From contig NZ_JAFY01000005.1 in NCBI RefSeq assembly GCF_000526375.1, positions 372,001 through 436,000 of the forward strand: a stretch of DNA of 64,000 nt, read 5' to 3'. The stretch is from Aminiphilus circumscriptus DSM 16581 (lineage in GTDB: Bacteria; Synergistota; Synergistia; Synergistales; Aminiphilaceae). Both the position numbers and the translations under genes were made by a program. Under the pieces are notes generated by a model. The model was not told the DNA's origin. It did no database searches and saw only the letters and a list, made by a program, of their open reading frames with translations. Within the stretch, counting starts at the first letter, position 1. Each line of letters begins with the position of its first letter. This document shows positions 17,824 through 25,949 of this stretch, piece by piece.

Positions 17824-17965
17824 AATCCATTCCTCCCTGTGCTCCGTCCCTTTTCCGGAGAGAAGCTCCCGGAAAAAGAAAACTCCTTGACGTAAGCACA
17901 AGCTACACCCGTTCTCATTGTTTGTCAAAACGAGAATTTATTTTATAATTCAATCGATTCATCAA

Positions 17966-18253
17966 TCAAGACAAAAGACTCCCCTGAAAGAAACCTATGG
18001 AAAATCCAGAGAAACCCTGAATAAAGACCTTTCGCTTTCCCTTGACTCAGGTCGCATCAGGCTCTGCGAGGCGCCCTGCGGGGCTGACGCAGCCTTATTC
18101 AGAGATTCCTCAAGACAAAAGACTCCCCTGAAAGAAACCTATGGAAAATCCAGAGAAGCCCTGAATAAAGACCTTTCGCTTTCCCTTGACTCAGGTCGCA
18201 TCAGGCTCTGCGAGGCGCCCTGCGGGGCTGACGCAGCCTTATTCAGAGATTCC
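17966..18253. repeat. tandem duplication of a 144-bp unit containing a MITE-like inverted-repeat element
   Basis: Unit 1 is 17966-18109 and unit 2 is 18110-18253; they differ at one base seen by eye (GAAACCC versus GAAGCCC). In each unit the last 100 bp are bounded by near-inverted ends: GAAACCCTGAATAAAG on the left and CCTTATTCAGAGATTCC on the right (CTGAATAA/TTATTCAG perfect). Those ends match the two ends of the IS5-family remnant at 37783-38994 (GGAAACCCTGAACAAG and the complement of GGAATCTCTGAAAAAC). The interior is GC-rich with further small palindromes and codes for nothing convincing. The unit therefore looks like a non-autonomous relative of that IS plus 44 bp of adjoining DNA, duplicated in tandem. 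Confidence 0.8.
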
Positions 18254-18350
18254 CAGATAGAAACACCTCTCAAAAATTCCTCGTGATGTTCCAAAAAAGA
18301 AACAAATACACTCTTTCAGTTGCTTTTTGCCCTAAAAGACACAACAGCTG

Positions 18351-19316
18351 CTACAAACTCCGTCCCCGGACGACTACGTTGCGCGGGTGTCCCTCCATCC
18401 ATGCCGTGATATTCTCGAAAACGATCCGCGCTCGCTTCGCAAGCGCTTCCTCTGTGGCGAACCCTCCATGAGGCGCCAACAAGGTGTTGGGTGCGTCGAG
18501 AAGGGGATGATCGGCGGGAATGGGCGGCTCCATTTCGAACACGTCGATGCCCGCGCCCTTCAAATGCCCCTCTTTCAATGCGACGGCAAGGGCGTGGGAA
18601 TCCACCACTCCACCCCGGGAAACATTCAACAGCAGGGAGCCAGGTTTCATGCGGGCGATCCGCTCCCGGTCAAACAGGAGTCTCGTCTCCTCCGTAAGCG
18701 GCATATGGAGGGAGACGATGTCGCAGGTGGCGAGAAGCTCGTCCAGATCCACATAGGTGACCCCGAGCGCCAGGGCTTCCTTCCGGACGCTGCGGCTCCA
18801 GGCGACCACCTCACATCCGAAGGCAAGGAGCAATTCCGCCACCCGAAGACCGATCGCGCCGGTTCCGACAATCCCCACTTTTTTCCCCTGGAGTTCCTTT
18901 CCCAGATAGGTGCGGACACCACCCTGACGAACGACCCTGTCCCCTTCGGCAACACAGCGGAGAACACCGAGCATGAGTGCGATGGTCATTTCCGCCGTGG
19001 CCTGCGTGGCATACCCCGCGGCATTACATACCCAGATGCCCCGCTCACAACAGGCGGCGCAATCCACGTGGTCCGTCCCGGTAAAGGCCACGGAAAGCAT
19101 CCGCAACTCCGGCAGAGCACGAATGAGATCTCCTCCGAAGGGGACGTTGGCGAGAACCACCGCCGACGCTCCTTCCGCGCGCCTGCGGAGGATCTCCATG
19201 TCAGTGCTCCGCTCGCTCTCGAAACAGACCTCGTGTCCCGCCGTGCGAAAAGGAGCCGCAAGTCCGTCGAGAAGCTCCTGGGGAACACCCAGCGGTTCCA
19301 CAACAGCGATACGCAT
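18351..19316 (-). CDS. D-2-hydroxyacid dehydrogenase (NAD-dependent)
   Basis: Reversible reduction of a 2-oxo acid to a D-2-hydroxy acid. The NAD-binding GIVGTGAIGLRVAELL, the catalytic arginine in NVSRGGVVD, the glutamate in GIDVFEMEP and the histidine in APHGGFAT are intact. Length is about 321 residues. ATG 19316 is preferred because GGAGG sits nine bases upstream; ATG 19325 abuts that GGAGG but would overlap the kinase stop as ATGA. It is the last gene after ptb and buk, which suggests disposal of reducing equivalents from branched 2-oxo acids, or another link to the same fermentation. Exact substrate unknown. Confidence 0.88.
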   Translation of the reverse strand: MRIAVVEPLGVPQELLDGLAAPFRTAGHEVCFESERSTDMEILRRRAEGASAVVLANVPFGGDLIRALPELRMLSVAFTGTDHVDCAACCERGIWVCNAAGYATQATAEMTIALMLGVLRCVAEGDRVVRQGGVRTYLGKELQGKKVGIVGTGAIGLRVAELLLAFGCEVVAWSRSVRKEALALGVTYVDLDELLATCDIVSLHMPLTEETRLLFDRERIARMKPGSLLLNVSRGGVVDSHALAVALKEGHLKGAGIDVFEMEPPIPADHPLLDAPNTLLAPHGGFATEEALAKRARIVFENITAWMEGHPRNVVVRGRSL

Positions 19317-19321
19317 GGCTC

Positions 19322-20416
19322 TCATCCTCCGTAGGTTTTCGCGGTCTCCAACCCCTGGAGCACGCGCAAGGCGCCTTCCGCAAGGGCGCGCAGTTCATCC
19401 TCGCCCTCGTAGACCTTCACGGGGGCGATCCACTGTACCCGCCTGCGAATGCGCTCCACGAAATCCTCGGCGTAGGCAAGTCCCCCCGTGAGGAGAATCG
19501 CGTCCACCACTCCTCGAAGCGTCACCGCCCTGGACCCGATCTCCCTGGCCACCTGGTAGGTCATGGCATCCAAGATCAGCGCCGCCGAAGCGTCGCCTTC
19601 GTCAACGCGACGATAGGCCTCGCGAAGGTCATTAGTACCCAGATGGGCAACCATGCCACCGCCGCCCACAAGTTTCCGCAGCATGGTCTCCAGGTCCACG
19701 GCCCCACTGAAACAGAACTTGACCAGTTCTCCCGCGGGGAGAGACCCCGCCCGCTCCGGCGAGAAGGGGCCCTCTCCGTCAAGAGCGTTGTTGACATCCA
19801 CCACCCTTCCGTGAAGGTGGGCACCCACGGAGATGCCGCCCCCCATGTGGGCCACCACGAGGTTGAGTTCCTCGTAGCGTTTCCCTGTCTCCGCGGCGAA
19901 ACGACGAGCCACGGCCTTCTGGTTCAGCGCGTGAAAGATGGAGCGTCTTTCGATGCCGGGGAAACCCGAGAGTCGTGCCTGGGGAAGTAGCTCATCCACC
20001 ACGACCGGGTCTACAATGAAGGCGGGCTTACCCCCGGCCTCCTGCGCCAGGGAAAGCGCCAGAGGCGCCCCGAGATTGCTCGCGTGTGTTCCGTAACGGC
20101 ACGAAATGAGATCCTCCAGCATGGGAGCGTTCACCACATAGGTGCCTCCCTCGATGGGACGAAGCAGTCCTCCCCGTCCCACCACGGCATCCACGTCGGC
20201 AAGGCTGATTTTCTCCGCGTCGAGAACCTTGAGGATTTCCGTCCTCCGAAACGTCTCCTGGTCCGCCATGGAGACGAATTCCCGCAACAGCTCCACGTTA
20301 TACCGTTGGGTGTGGGAGAAAAGTTCCTGGCCGTCCCGGAACAGGGCAAACTTGGTACTGGTGGAGCCGGGGTTGATCACGAAAATCGTGAAGGAACCGT
20401 CCTTCGACACAGTCAT
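19322..20416 (-). CDS. buk: butyrate kinase (or branched-chain fatty acid kinase)
   Basis: Makes ATP from butyryl- or branched acyl-phosphate. ASKHA-fold kinase of 364 residues with the phosphate loop INPGSTSTK near the N terminus, VGRGGLLRPIEGGTY, HMGGGISVGAHLHG and the C-terminal ILLTGGLAY. ATG 20416 is chosen because CGGAGGGAGT lies eight bases upstream; a GTG two codons earlier is too close to it. It follows ptb after a hairpin-bearing gap and is coupled to the hydroxyacid dehydrogenase. A second kinase gene lies 2 kb upstream in the same direction, and the two differ markedly in sequence. Confidence 0.9.
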   Translation of the reverse strand: MTVSKDGSFTIFVINPGSTSTKFALFRDGQELFSHTQRYNVELLREFVSMADQETFRRTEILKVLDAEKISLADVDAVVGRGGLLRPIEGGTYVVNAPMLEDLISCRYGTHASNLGAPLALSLAQEAGGKPAFIVDPVVVDELLPQARLSGFPGIERRSIFHALNQKAVARRFAAETGKRYEELNLVVAHMGGGISVGAHLHGRVVDVNNALDGEGPFSPERAGSLPAGELVKFCFSGAVDLETMLRKLVGGGGMVAHLGTNDLREAYRRVDEGDASAALILDAMTYQVAREIGSRAVTLRGVVDAILLTGGLAYAEDFVERIRRRVQWIAPVKVYEGEDELRALAEGALRVLQGLETAKTYGG

Positions 20417-20446
20417 GCGCACTCCCTCCGAGGTAAAACACTACGA

Positions 20447-20477
20447 ACGAAGGGGCCGCACACAGCGGCCCCTTCGT
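20447..20477 (-). terminator. 13-bp hairpin between ptb and buk
   Basis: ACGAAGGGGCCGC (20447-20459) and GCGGCCCCTTCGT (20465-20477), perfect stem, 5-nt loop. On the minus strand only a broken T-rich stretch follows (TCGTAGTGTTTTA), so partial termination or mRNA processing between ptb and buk is more likely than a full stop. Confidence 0.6.
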
Positions 20478-20493
20478 TGTCCATCTTCGGGCG

Positions 20494-21414
20494 TCAGCGC
20501 CCCTGGTGGGCAGCGAGAGCCACAGCGGAGGCAATGGAGAGAAGCTTCGTCTCCGCCGTATCCGTGCGGCTCGTGAGAACCACCGGCGCCTTGGCACCCA
20601 ACACGAGACCGGCAGTCTTGTTTCTCGCGAAGTAGACGATGGCCTTGGCCATCATGTTTCCCGCCTCGATGTCCGGCACAAGAAGAATGTCCGCGTTCCC
20701 CGCCACTTCGGACTCGATTCCCTTGTGCTTCGCCGCTTCCACGCTGATGGCGTTGTCCAGGGCGAAAGGACCGTCCACGACGCATCCCTTGATCTGCCCG
20801 CGGCGACTCATCTGAGCAAGGGCTGCCGCGTCGAGCGTGCAGGGCATGTCCGGATTCACCACCTCCACGGCACCCAAAACGGCGACTTTGGGATTCGCGA
20901 TGCCGAAGGCATGGGCGAGTTCCACCGTATTGTTCAGGATGTTCACCTTCGCCTGAAGGTCCGGATACATGTTGAACGCGGGATCGCAGATGAAGAAGAC
21001 CCGGTCGTATCCTTCCACCTGATGGATGTAGACATGGGAAATGAGCGCTCCCGAGCGGAGTCCCTTCTCCTTGTTGAGAACGCCCCGAAGGAAGTTGGCG
21101 GTCTTGATCATCCCCTTCATGAGAATGTCCGCGCTCCCCGACGACACGAGTTCCACGGCCTTGAGGGCCACGGCGTTCTCGTTGCCCCGTTCGTCCACGA
21201 CCTCATAGTTCGCGAGATCGATGCCCAGCTTCGCCGCCACATCGGCGATCTTCACCGCGTTGCCCACGAGGATCGCGGTGGCGATGCCGTTCTTGCGGGC
21301 ATCCTCGACGGCTTCCATGACCTCCGCGTCCTCCGCCAGGGCGACGCTGATCTTGCGGGGCCCGATCTCCCGGGCGTACTCCATCAGTTCCGTCAACGAC
21401 CGAATCTGCTTCAT
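20494..21414 (-). CDS. ptb: phosphate butyryltransferase, copy 1
   Basis: Converts butyryl- or branched acyl-CoA plus phosphate to acyl-phosphate for the kinase. The 306 residues show the Pta/Ptb fold: GNAVKIADVAAKLG, ADILMKGMIKTANFLRGVLN, SHVYIHQVEGYD, VVNPDMPCTLDAAAL, GCVVDGPFALDNA and the C-terminal ADILLVPDIEAGNM. ATG 21414 follows AGGGGAGGTT. A good promoter sits 65 bp upstream, so it heads a ptb-buk-dehydrogenase unit. A diverged copy lies immediately upstream. Confidence 0.92.
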   Translation of the reverse strand: MKQIRSLTELMEYAREIGPRKISVALAEDAEVMEAVEDARKNGIATAILVGNAVKIADVAAKLGIDLANYEVVDERGNENAVALKAVELVSSGSADILMKGMIKTANFLRGVLNKEKGLRSGALISHVYIHQVEGYDRVFFICDPAFNMYPDLQAKVNILNNTVELAHAFGIANPKVAVLGAVEVVNPDMPCTLDAAALAQMSRRGQIKGCVVDGPFALDNAISVEAAKHKGIESEVAGNADILLVPDIEAGNMMAKAIVYFARNKTAGLVLGAKAPVVLTSRTDTAETKLLSIASAVALAAHQGR

Positions 21415-21477
21415 GCTGGTCAGAACCTCCCCTTGTAATTTGGAAAGTATGGATGAGCGTTTCCATCTCTTGGATAC

Positions 21478-21506
21478 ACTATACCGCTCTCTCGAACATA
21501 CGCCAA
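21478..21506 (-). promoter_or_regulatory. sigma70-type promoter of ptb-buk-dehydrogenase
   Basis: Minus strand TTGGCG (21501-21506), 17-bp spacer, TATAGT (21478-21483), between the two ptb genes. Confidence 0.6.
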
Positions 21507-21515
21507 GACGATCTC

Positions 21516-21543
21516 CCCTCTCCGGTTCATCTTCCGGAGAGGG
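21516..21543 (-). terminator. hairpin directly after the second ptb gene
   Basis: CCCTCTCCGG/CCGGAGAGGG 10-bp stem with an 8-nt loop, starting on the base after the ptb stop (minus strand). No T tract follows. Confidence 0.45.
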
Positions 21544-22470
21544 TTATTTTCTGGAAAGAACGGCACCGAGAGCGATGGAAAGGAGCTTCGTCCGGGCCGA
21601 ATCGATTCGGCTGGTGAGCACCACCGGAACTTTCGCCCCGAGAATCACACCCGCTCCCTCGCCTCCGGTGAGGTAGAGCATGGTCTTTCCCAAGAGATTC
21701 CCCGCCTCGATGTCGGGAACGAGAAGGATGTCCGCCTTTCCGGCGACGTCCGAATCGATGCCCTTGTGTCGAGCGGCTTCCTCGCTCACCGCGTTGTCCA
21801 GCGCCAGGGGGCCGTCAACCAGACACCCCTTGATCTGTCCTCGCCGTTGCATCTGGGTGAGCGCCGCCGCATCGAGCGTGCAGGGCATGTCCGGATTCAC
21901 CACTTCCACGGCGGAGAGCGCCGCCACCCGAGGACAGACACATCCGAGCGCGTGGTAACAGTTCACCGCATTTTCAAGAATTCCAACCTTGGCCTGGAGA
22001 TCCGGATAGGTGTTGATCCCTCCGTCGGTCAGTCCGTAGAAACGCCCCATCTTCGGAATGTAGAAGAGGAACAGATGACTCAGCAGCGCTCCGGAGCGTA
22101 ACCCCCACTCCTTGTTGAGCACCGCTTTGAGAAGCGTCGCCGTCTTGACCATGCCCTTCATGAGAGTGTCCGCCCGTCCTTCGGCAACCATCCGAACCGC
22201 CCGCTCCGCCGCATCGGCTTCACCGGGCTCGTGCACGATTTCGAACGCTCCGGCATCGACGCCCACTGTTTCCGCGACTCTCTCGATCTTCGCCCGGTCA
22301 CCCACGAGAACGCCCTCGACAATACCCTGTCGCCGTGCCTCATTCAGTGCGACGAGCACATCCTCATCCTGGGCGCAGACGGCGGCGATGCGCATACGTT
22401 TGCCATCGCGACAACGGTCGAGCAGGAAATCAAGATTCCGACAAGAAGAGAACTCTCCATCATGCGTCAT
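21544..22470 (-). CDS. ptb: phosphate butyryltransferase, copy 2
   Basis: Same role as the neighbouring copy, and the core motifs are kept (ADTLMKGMVKTATLLKAVLN, VVNPDMPCTLDAAAL, GCLVDGPLALDNA, ADILLVPDIEAGNL). It differs clearly elsewhere, for example SHLFLFYIPKMGRFYG in place of SHVYIHQVEGYD at the acyl-binding face, which may mean a different acyl preference. ATG 22470 follows GGGAGGCGGAAG; 308 residues. The kinase gene ends 95 bp upstream. The pair buk-ptb here and ptb-buk next door are in opposite gene order but on the same strand. Confidence 0.9.
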   Translation of the reverse strand: MTHDGEFSSCRNLDFLLDRCRDGKRMRIAAVCAQDEDVLVALNEARRQGIVEGVLVGDRAKIERVAETVGVDAGAFEIVHEPGEADAAERAVRMVAEGRADTLMKGMVKTATLLKAVLNKEWGLRSGALLSHLFLFYIPKMGRFYGLTDGGINTYPDLQAKVGILENAVNCYHALGCVCPRVAALSAVEVVNPDMPCTLDAAALTQMQRRGQIKGCLVDGPLALDNAVSEEAARHKGIDSDVAGKADILLVPDIEAGNLLGKTMLYLTGGEGAGVILGAKVPVVLTSRIDSARTKLLSIALGAVLSRK

Positions 22471-22565
22471 GCTTCTTCCGCCTCCCGCAACACATGTCTG
22501 TTTTCCGCACGTTCCCACACACCACGGTGCGTCAGGGTATGCGGATCTCTCCGAGAGCCCCTCCG

Positions 22566-23651
22566 TCAGGAAGCGGCGACCATTTCGCCGTAACGCAGAC
22601 ACGGCTCCTCGCCGCGCAGAACGCGCAATGCCCCCTCCACAAGGGCACGCATCTCGTCCTCGCCGGGGTAGACGAGGACGGGAGCAATCCACTGCACCTG
22701 TTCCGTGACGAGACGGACGAACTCGCCGTCGTGGGCCACACCTCCCGTGAGCAGAATCGCCTCGACTTCGCCCTCCAGGGGGACCGCATAGGCGCCGATA
22801 TCCTTCGCCACTTGGTAGGCCATGGTTTCGTAGACGAGACGGGCCTTCCCGTCTCCCTCGGCGATCCGGCGCCTCACTTCTCTGAGATCGCTCGTTCCCA
22901 GATATCCCACCACACCGCCCGCTCCGGCGATCTTCTTGCGAAGATCCTGCATGGTATGGTTACCGCTGAAACAAAGGCGGACGAGATCCCCCGCCGGAAC
23001 GCCTCCGGAGCGCTCCGGCGAAAAAGGGCCGAATTCGTTGGCATTGTTGAGGTCCACCATCCGTCCCGCCTTGTGGGTGCAGATGGAGATGCCCCCGCCG
23101 AGATGGGCCACGACGACGTTCATTTTCCGCCAGTCCCGACCGAGATCTTTCGCGGCGCGGCGTACCGTGGCCTTGATGTTCAACGCGTGTCCCAGCGAGT
23201 GCTTCGGCAGCTCCGGCAGTCCCGTGATCCGTGCCACGGCATCAAGCTCGTCCACGGCGACCGGATCGACAATGTAGGCGGGGATCTTGCGCGGAAAGGC
23301 GATGGCCGCCGCGAGGATTCCCCCCAGGTTCGAAGCGTGCTCCCAGGGCTTTCCCCGGCGCAGATGGCTCAGAAGCAGTTCGTCCACCGCATAGGTTCCC
23401 CCCGGGATGGGGTCCACGATGCCTCCCCGTCCCACCACGGCCTGAAGCGCATCCAAATCCCCCCCCTCCTCTACCACCGCCTGCTCGATCACTCGGAGAC
23501 GGAAGGGAAACTGTTCAACAACACACGGAAAGGCAGCGATCTCTTCCACGCAGTGGGACAGGGTCACTCTCCACGCCTCTTCATCGCCCCGATACCAGGC
23601 GATCTTGGTGCTTGTCGATCCCGGATTGATGGCAAGTACCTGCACTTCCAC
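22566..23651 (-). CDS. buk: butyrate kinase family, copy 2
   Basis: ASKHA-fold acyl kinase of 361 residues; INPGSTSTKIAWY, VGRGGIVDPIPGGTY, HLGGGISICTHKAG and ILLTGGVAHD mark the nucleotide and acyl-phosphate sites. The GTG at 23651 follows GGAGGAGGG; a second GTG two codons later is possible, but no ATG is close. It starts 50 bp downstream of the terminator that follows the branched-chain aminotransferase, so it is probably fed by read-through or by a weak promoter not recognised here. Isobutyrate or isovalerate kinase activity would fit the context. Confidence 0.88.
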   Translation of the reverse strand: MEVQVLAINPGSTSTKIAWYRGDEEAWRVTLSHCVEEIAAFPCVVEQFPFRLRVIEQAVVEEGGDLDALQAVVGRGGIVDPIPGGTYAVDELLLSHLRRGKPWEHASNLGGILAAAIAFPRKIPAYIVDPVAVDELDAVARITGLPELPKHSLGHALNIKATVRRAAKDLGRDWRKMNVVVAHLGGGISICTHKAGRMVDLNNANEFGPFSPERSGGVPAGDLVRLCFSGNHTMQDLRKKIAGAGGVVGYLGTSDLREVRRRIAEGDGKARLVYETMAYQVAKDIGAYAVPLEGEVEAILLTGGVAHDGEFVRLVTEQVQWIAPVLVYPGEDEMRALVEGALRVLRGEEPCLRYGEMVAAS

Positions 23652-23697
23652 AGGATTCCCTCCTCCGCTGGTGCTCTCGCAACGACATGTCTTGACG

Positions 23698-23725
23698 GAA
23701 AAAAGGACGGGAAGCTCTCCCGTCC
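23698..23725 (-). terminator. rho-independent terminator after ilvE
   Basis: GGACGGGA (23705-23712) and TCCCGTCC (23718-23725) with a 5-nt loop; minus-strand TTTTTTCC follows. Confidence 0.75.
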
Positions 23726-23734
23726 CCCTCCATT

Positions 23735-24682
23735 TTACGCCTCGTTCTCCTCGTGGCACCCCACGAAATCCTTGACGGGCCCTCGTTTTTCGTGAGGGCG
23801 CGCATCCCGGTAGATCTCGTATCCCTCGCTCCGGACGAGCTTGGAGAAAACATCCCGGATCCTTTTCGTCACAGGTCCTGGTTTTCCGTCCCCGACACTC
23901 CGCAGGTCCACCTCCACCACGGGGATGACCTCCGCTGCGGTTCCCGTGAGGAAAATTTCGTCCGCCGTGTAGATGTCCCAACGGTTCAGGAACGTCTCCT
24001 CCACAACATACCCCGCGTTCCGGGCCACGTCAATCACGGCGTTCCGGGTGACCCCGAGCAGAATGCCCACTGCGGAATGGGGAGTCTTCACCACGCCGTT
24101 CTTGACGAGAAAGATGTTGTCCCCCGTGCACTCCGCGACGTACCCTTCGCGGCTCATGCAGATGGCCTCGAGGACACCCGCATTGACCGCCTCGATCTTG
24201 GCCATGATGTTCGGCAGGTAGTTGCAGCTTTTCACCTGGGGTGCGAGAACCTCCCCGTAATTGCGCCGCGTGGCGGCGGTGATGACCTTGAGCCCCTTCT
24301 CGTAGAACTCCTCCGGATAGAGGGAGATGGAGGCGGCGATGCAGACCACCGAGGTATTGCCGTGACACTTTCTGGGATCCAGCCCGAGATCGCCCACGCC
24401 CCGGCCCACCACAAGCCGGATGTAGGCATCACGCAGGTTGTTCCTCCGACAGGTTTCCGCCACGATCTCCATCATTTCTTCCTTCGAGAGCGAAATGGGA
24501 AGCCAGATGGCCTTCGCGGAATCATAAAGACGATCGATGTGCTCCTCCAGTCGGAAAACTCGACCGTTGTAGGCACGAATACCCTCGAACACGCCATCGC
24601 CGTAGAGAAAACAATGATCGAAGACCGAGACCTTCGCTTCCTCTGCGGGGACGTACTGCCCATTGAGATAGATCACCGACAT
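23735..24682 (-). CDS. ilvE: branched-chain amino acid aminotransferase
   Basis: Class IV PLP aminotransferase, 315 residues, interconverting Val/Leu/Ile and their 2-oxo acids. Seen: LNGQYVPAEEAKVSVFDHCFLYGDGVFEGIR spans the family N terminus (only short parts quoted as marker: FLYGDGVFEG), Schiff-base lysine in QVKSCNYLPN (Lys151), and the C-terminal LTGTAAEVIPV. ATG 24682 has GAGGAGGGG upstream. It has its own promoter and terminator but lies directly before the acyl kinase and transferase genes, suggesting the route: branched amino acid to 2-oxo acid, to branched acyl-CoA, to acid plus ATP. Confidence 0.92.
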   Translation of the reverse strand: MSVIYLNGQYVPAEEAKVSVFDHCFLYGDGVFEGIRAYNGRVFRLEEHIDRLYDSAKAIWLPISLSKEEMMEIVAETCRRNNLRDAYIRLVVGRGVGDLGLDPRKCHGNTSVVCIAASISLYPEEFYEKGLKVITAATRRNYGEVLAPQVKSCNYLPNIMAKIEAVNAGVLEAICMSREGYVAECTGDNIFLVKNGVVKTPHSAVGILLGVTRNAVIDVARNAGYVVEETFLNRWDIYTADEIFLTGTAAEVIPVVEVDLRSVGDGKPGPVTKRIRDVFSKLVRSEGYEIYRDARPHEKRGPVKDFVGCHEENEA

Positions 24683-24747
24683 GTTCGCACCCCTCCTCTG
24701 CACGTAAGAACAATTCTTTTCTCCGACGGCACAAACACCGCATTTGT

Positions 24748-24775
24748 ATTATATCCCAAGAAAACGAGCCGTCAC
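24748..24775 (-). promoter_or_regulatory. promoter of ilvE
   Basis: Consensus TATAAT on the minus strand (24748-24753) with GTGACG (24770-24775) 16 bp upstream; leader about 60 nt. Confidence 0.6.
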
Positions 24776-24848
24776 CACAACAAGCTCGCCTTCCGGGCGC
24801 TCCACCGCAACATCGCCGAAAGCAGCCTCCCGCGGATCGGGCGAAACG

Positions 24849-25949
24849 TCAACCAATCCGCTGGAGCAGTTCCAGCGGAAGTCCCGCCACGTTGCCGCAG
24901 CCGAACACCCGTCCCGAAAGACGACCGAGCATCTCTTCCGGCGAGGGAGTTCCGAGCCGGAGGAATTCACGGGAGCTGCGAAACGGCGCGGGGCCGGTGA
25001 TCCAGCGGGCCTTCCAGGGAAGAGAACGCATCCAGGGAAGAAACGCCCTGTATCGGGCGGGACGGTCCATTCGGTGGTGATACCACAGGGTGGTCTCCTC
25101 CGGGAGCCACCTCAGTGTCTCCCACAAAACCCGCGTGCTCTCCGGATCGTTCGCCGCGAATGCCGAAGCAAGAGAAACACCTCCTCCGGAACACCCCGGC
25201 AGGGAAAACACCCGGAATTCCCCTAGACTCGGAGGCAGTGCTTCCCAGGCGCGACGAGAGAGTTCCAGATCCAGCCCGAGACGGATACAGGCGGCAAGCA
25301 CCGCAGTGGAATCGGGCCAGGCGTGTCCTCCGGAGCGTATTTCCCAGAAAAGAGGTGCTCCGTCGGCATCGGAAAGGCCGAAGGGAAGACATCCCCGGGC
25401 TTTCATCGCCTCGATCCGGGCAGCATTTGTGGCAAGTTCTTCGCCACATGCCACGGGCACATGCGGCGGAACTCCTCCGAGGAGAACGCGAAAGGCACGC
25501 TCGATCCCCGGCCCCCAGACCTCCTCATGATCCGCTCTGGCGTTGGTCCACACCACAAGAGTCGGATTCATCCAGCGTCCCGCGAGAGCTTGCAGTTCCG
25601 GGGCGACGGCACTGTTTTCGAGGATCACCGCTTCCTTGCCGGCAGGGGACTCTTTTCCCCGATAGCTGGGCACCTCCCGGGCCACATGACCCAACCACCA
25701 GCGCATTTCCTCCACGTGAGCCCCCGCGGCGCGGCGAATGACCCTTGTTCCTCCCGGCTCCAGAGAAAGAGGAATTACTCCGGTGATGCGTGCCCACACA
25801 AAATACCCCTGCGCCGCAAGCGCGGCGGCAAGAAGGCGTACGGCGCCACTTTTCCCCCGCGTTCCCGTGACGAGAATCCGCACCGCCGGAAGCCCCTGCA
25901 CGTGCTCTTTCAAAAAAGGACCACTCCGACAGAACGGAAATCCGCTCAT
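24849..25949 (-). CDS. pgsB: poly-gamma-glutamate synthase subunit PgsB/CapB
   Basis: ATP-dependent amide ligase that joins glutamates through the gamma-carboxyl. The 366 residues show the Mur-ligase-like P loop VTGTRGKSGAVRLLAAAL and the PgsB signature TNARADHEEVWG; VILENSAVAPELQ precedes it. ATG 25949 overlaps the PgsW stop as ATGA, with GGGAG upstream. It is the last gene of regulator-pgsC-pgsW-pgsB. PgsB normally works with PgsC in the membrane. It appears somewhat shorter than Bacillus PgsB at the N terminus, which lacks an obvious membrane anchor here. Confidence 0.87.
   Translation of the reverse strand: MSGFPFCRSGPFLKEHVQGLPAVRILVTGTRGKSGAVRLLAAALAAQGYFVWARITGVIPLSLEPGGTRVIRRAAGAHVEEMRWWLGHVAREVPSYRGKESPAGKEAVILENSAVAPELQALAGRWMNPTLVVWTNARADHEEVWGPGIERAFRVLLGGVPPHVPVACGEELATNAARIEAMKARGCLPFGLSDADGAPLFWEIRSGGHAWPDSTAVLAACIRLGLDLELSRRAWEALPPSLGEFRVFSLPGCSGGGVSLASAFAANDPESTRVLWETLRWLPEETTLWYHHRMDRPARYRAFLPWMRSLPWKARWITGPAPFRSSREFLRLGTPSPEEMLGRLSGRVFGCGNVAGLPLELLQRIG

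Noticed and set aside
17966-18253. Two direct repeats taken as a CRISPR array
   Set aside because: Only two units of 144 bp, no unique spacers, and the ends match an IS terminus.
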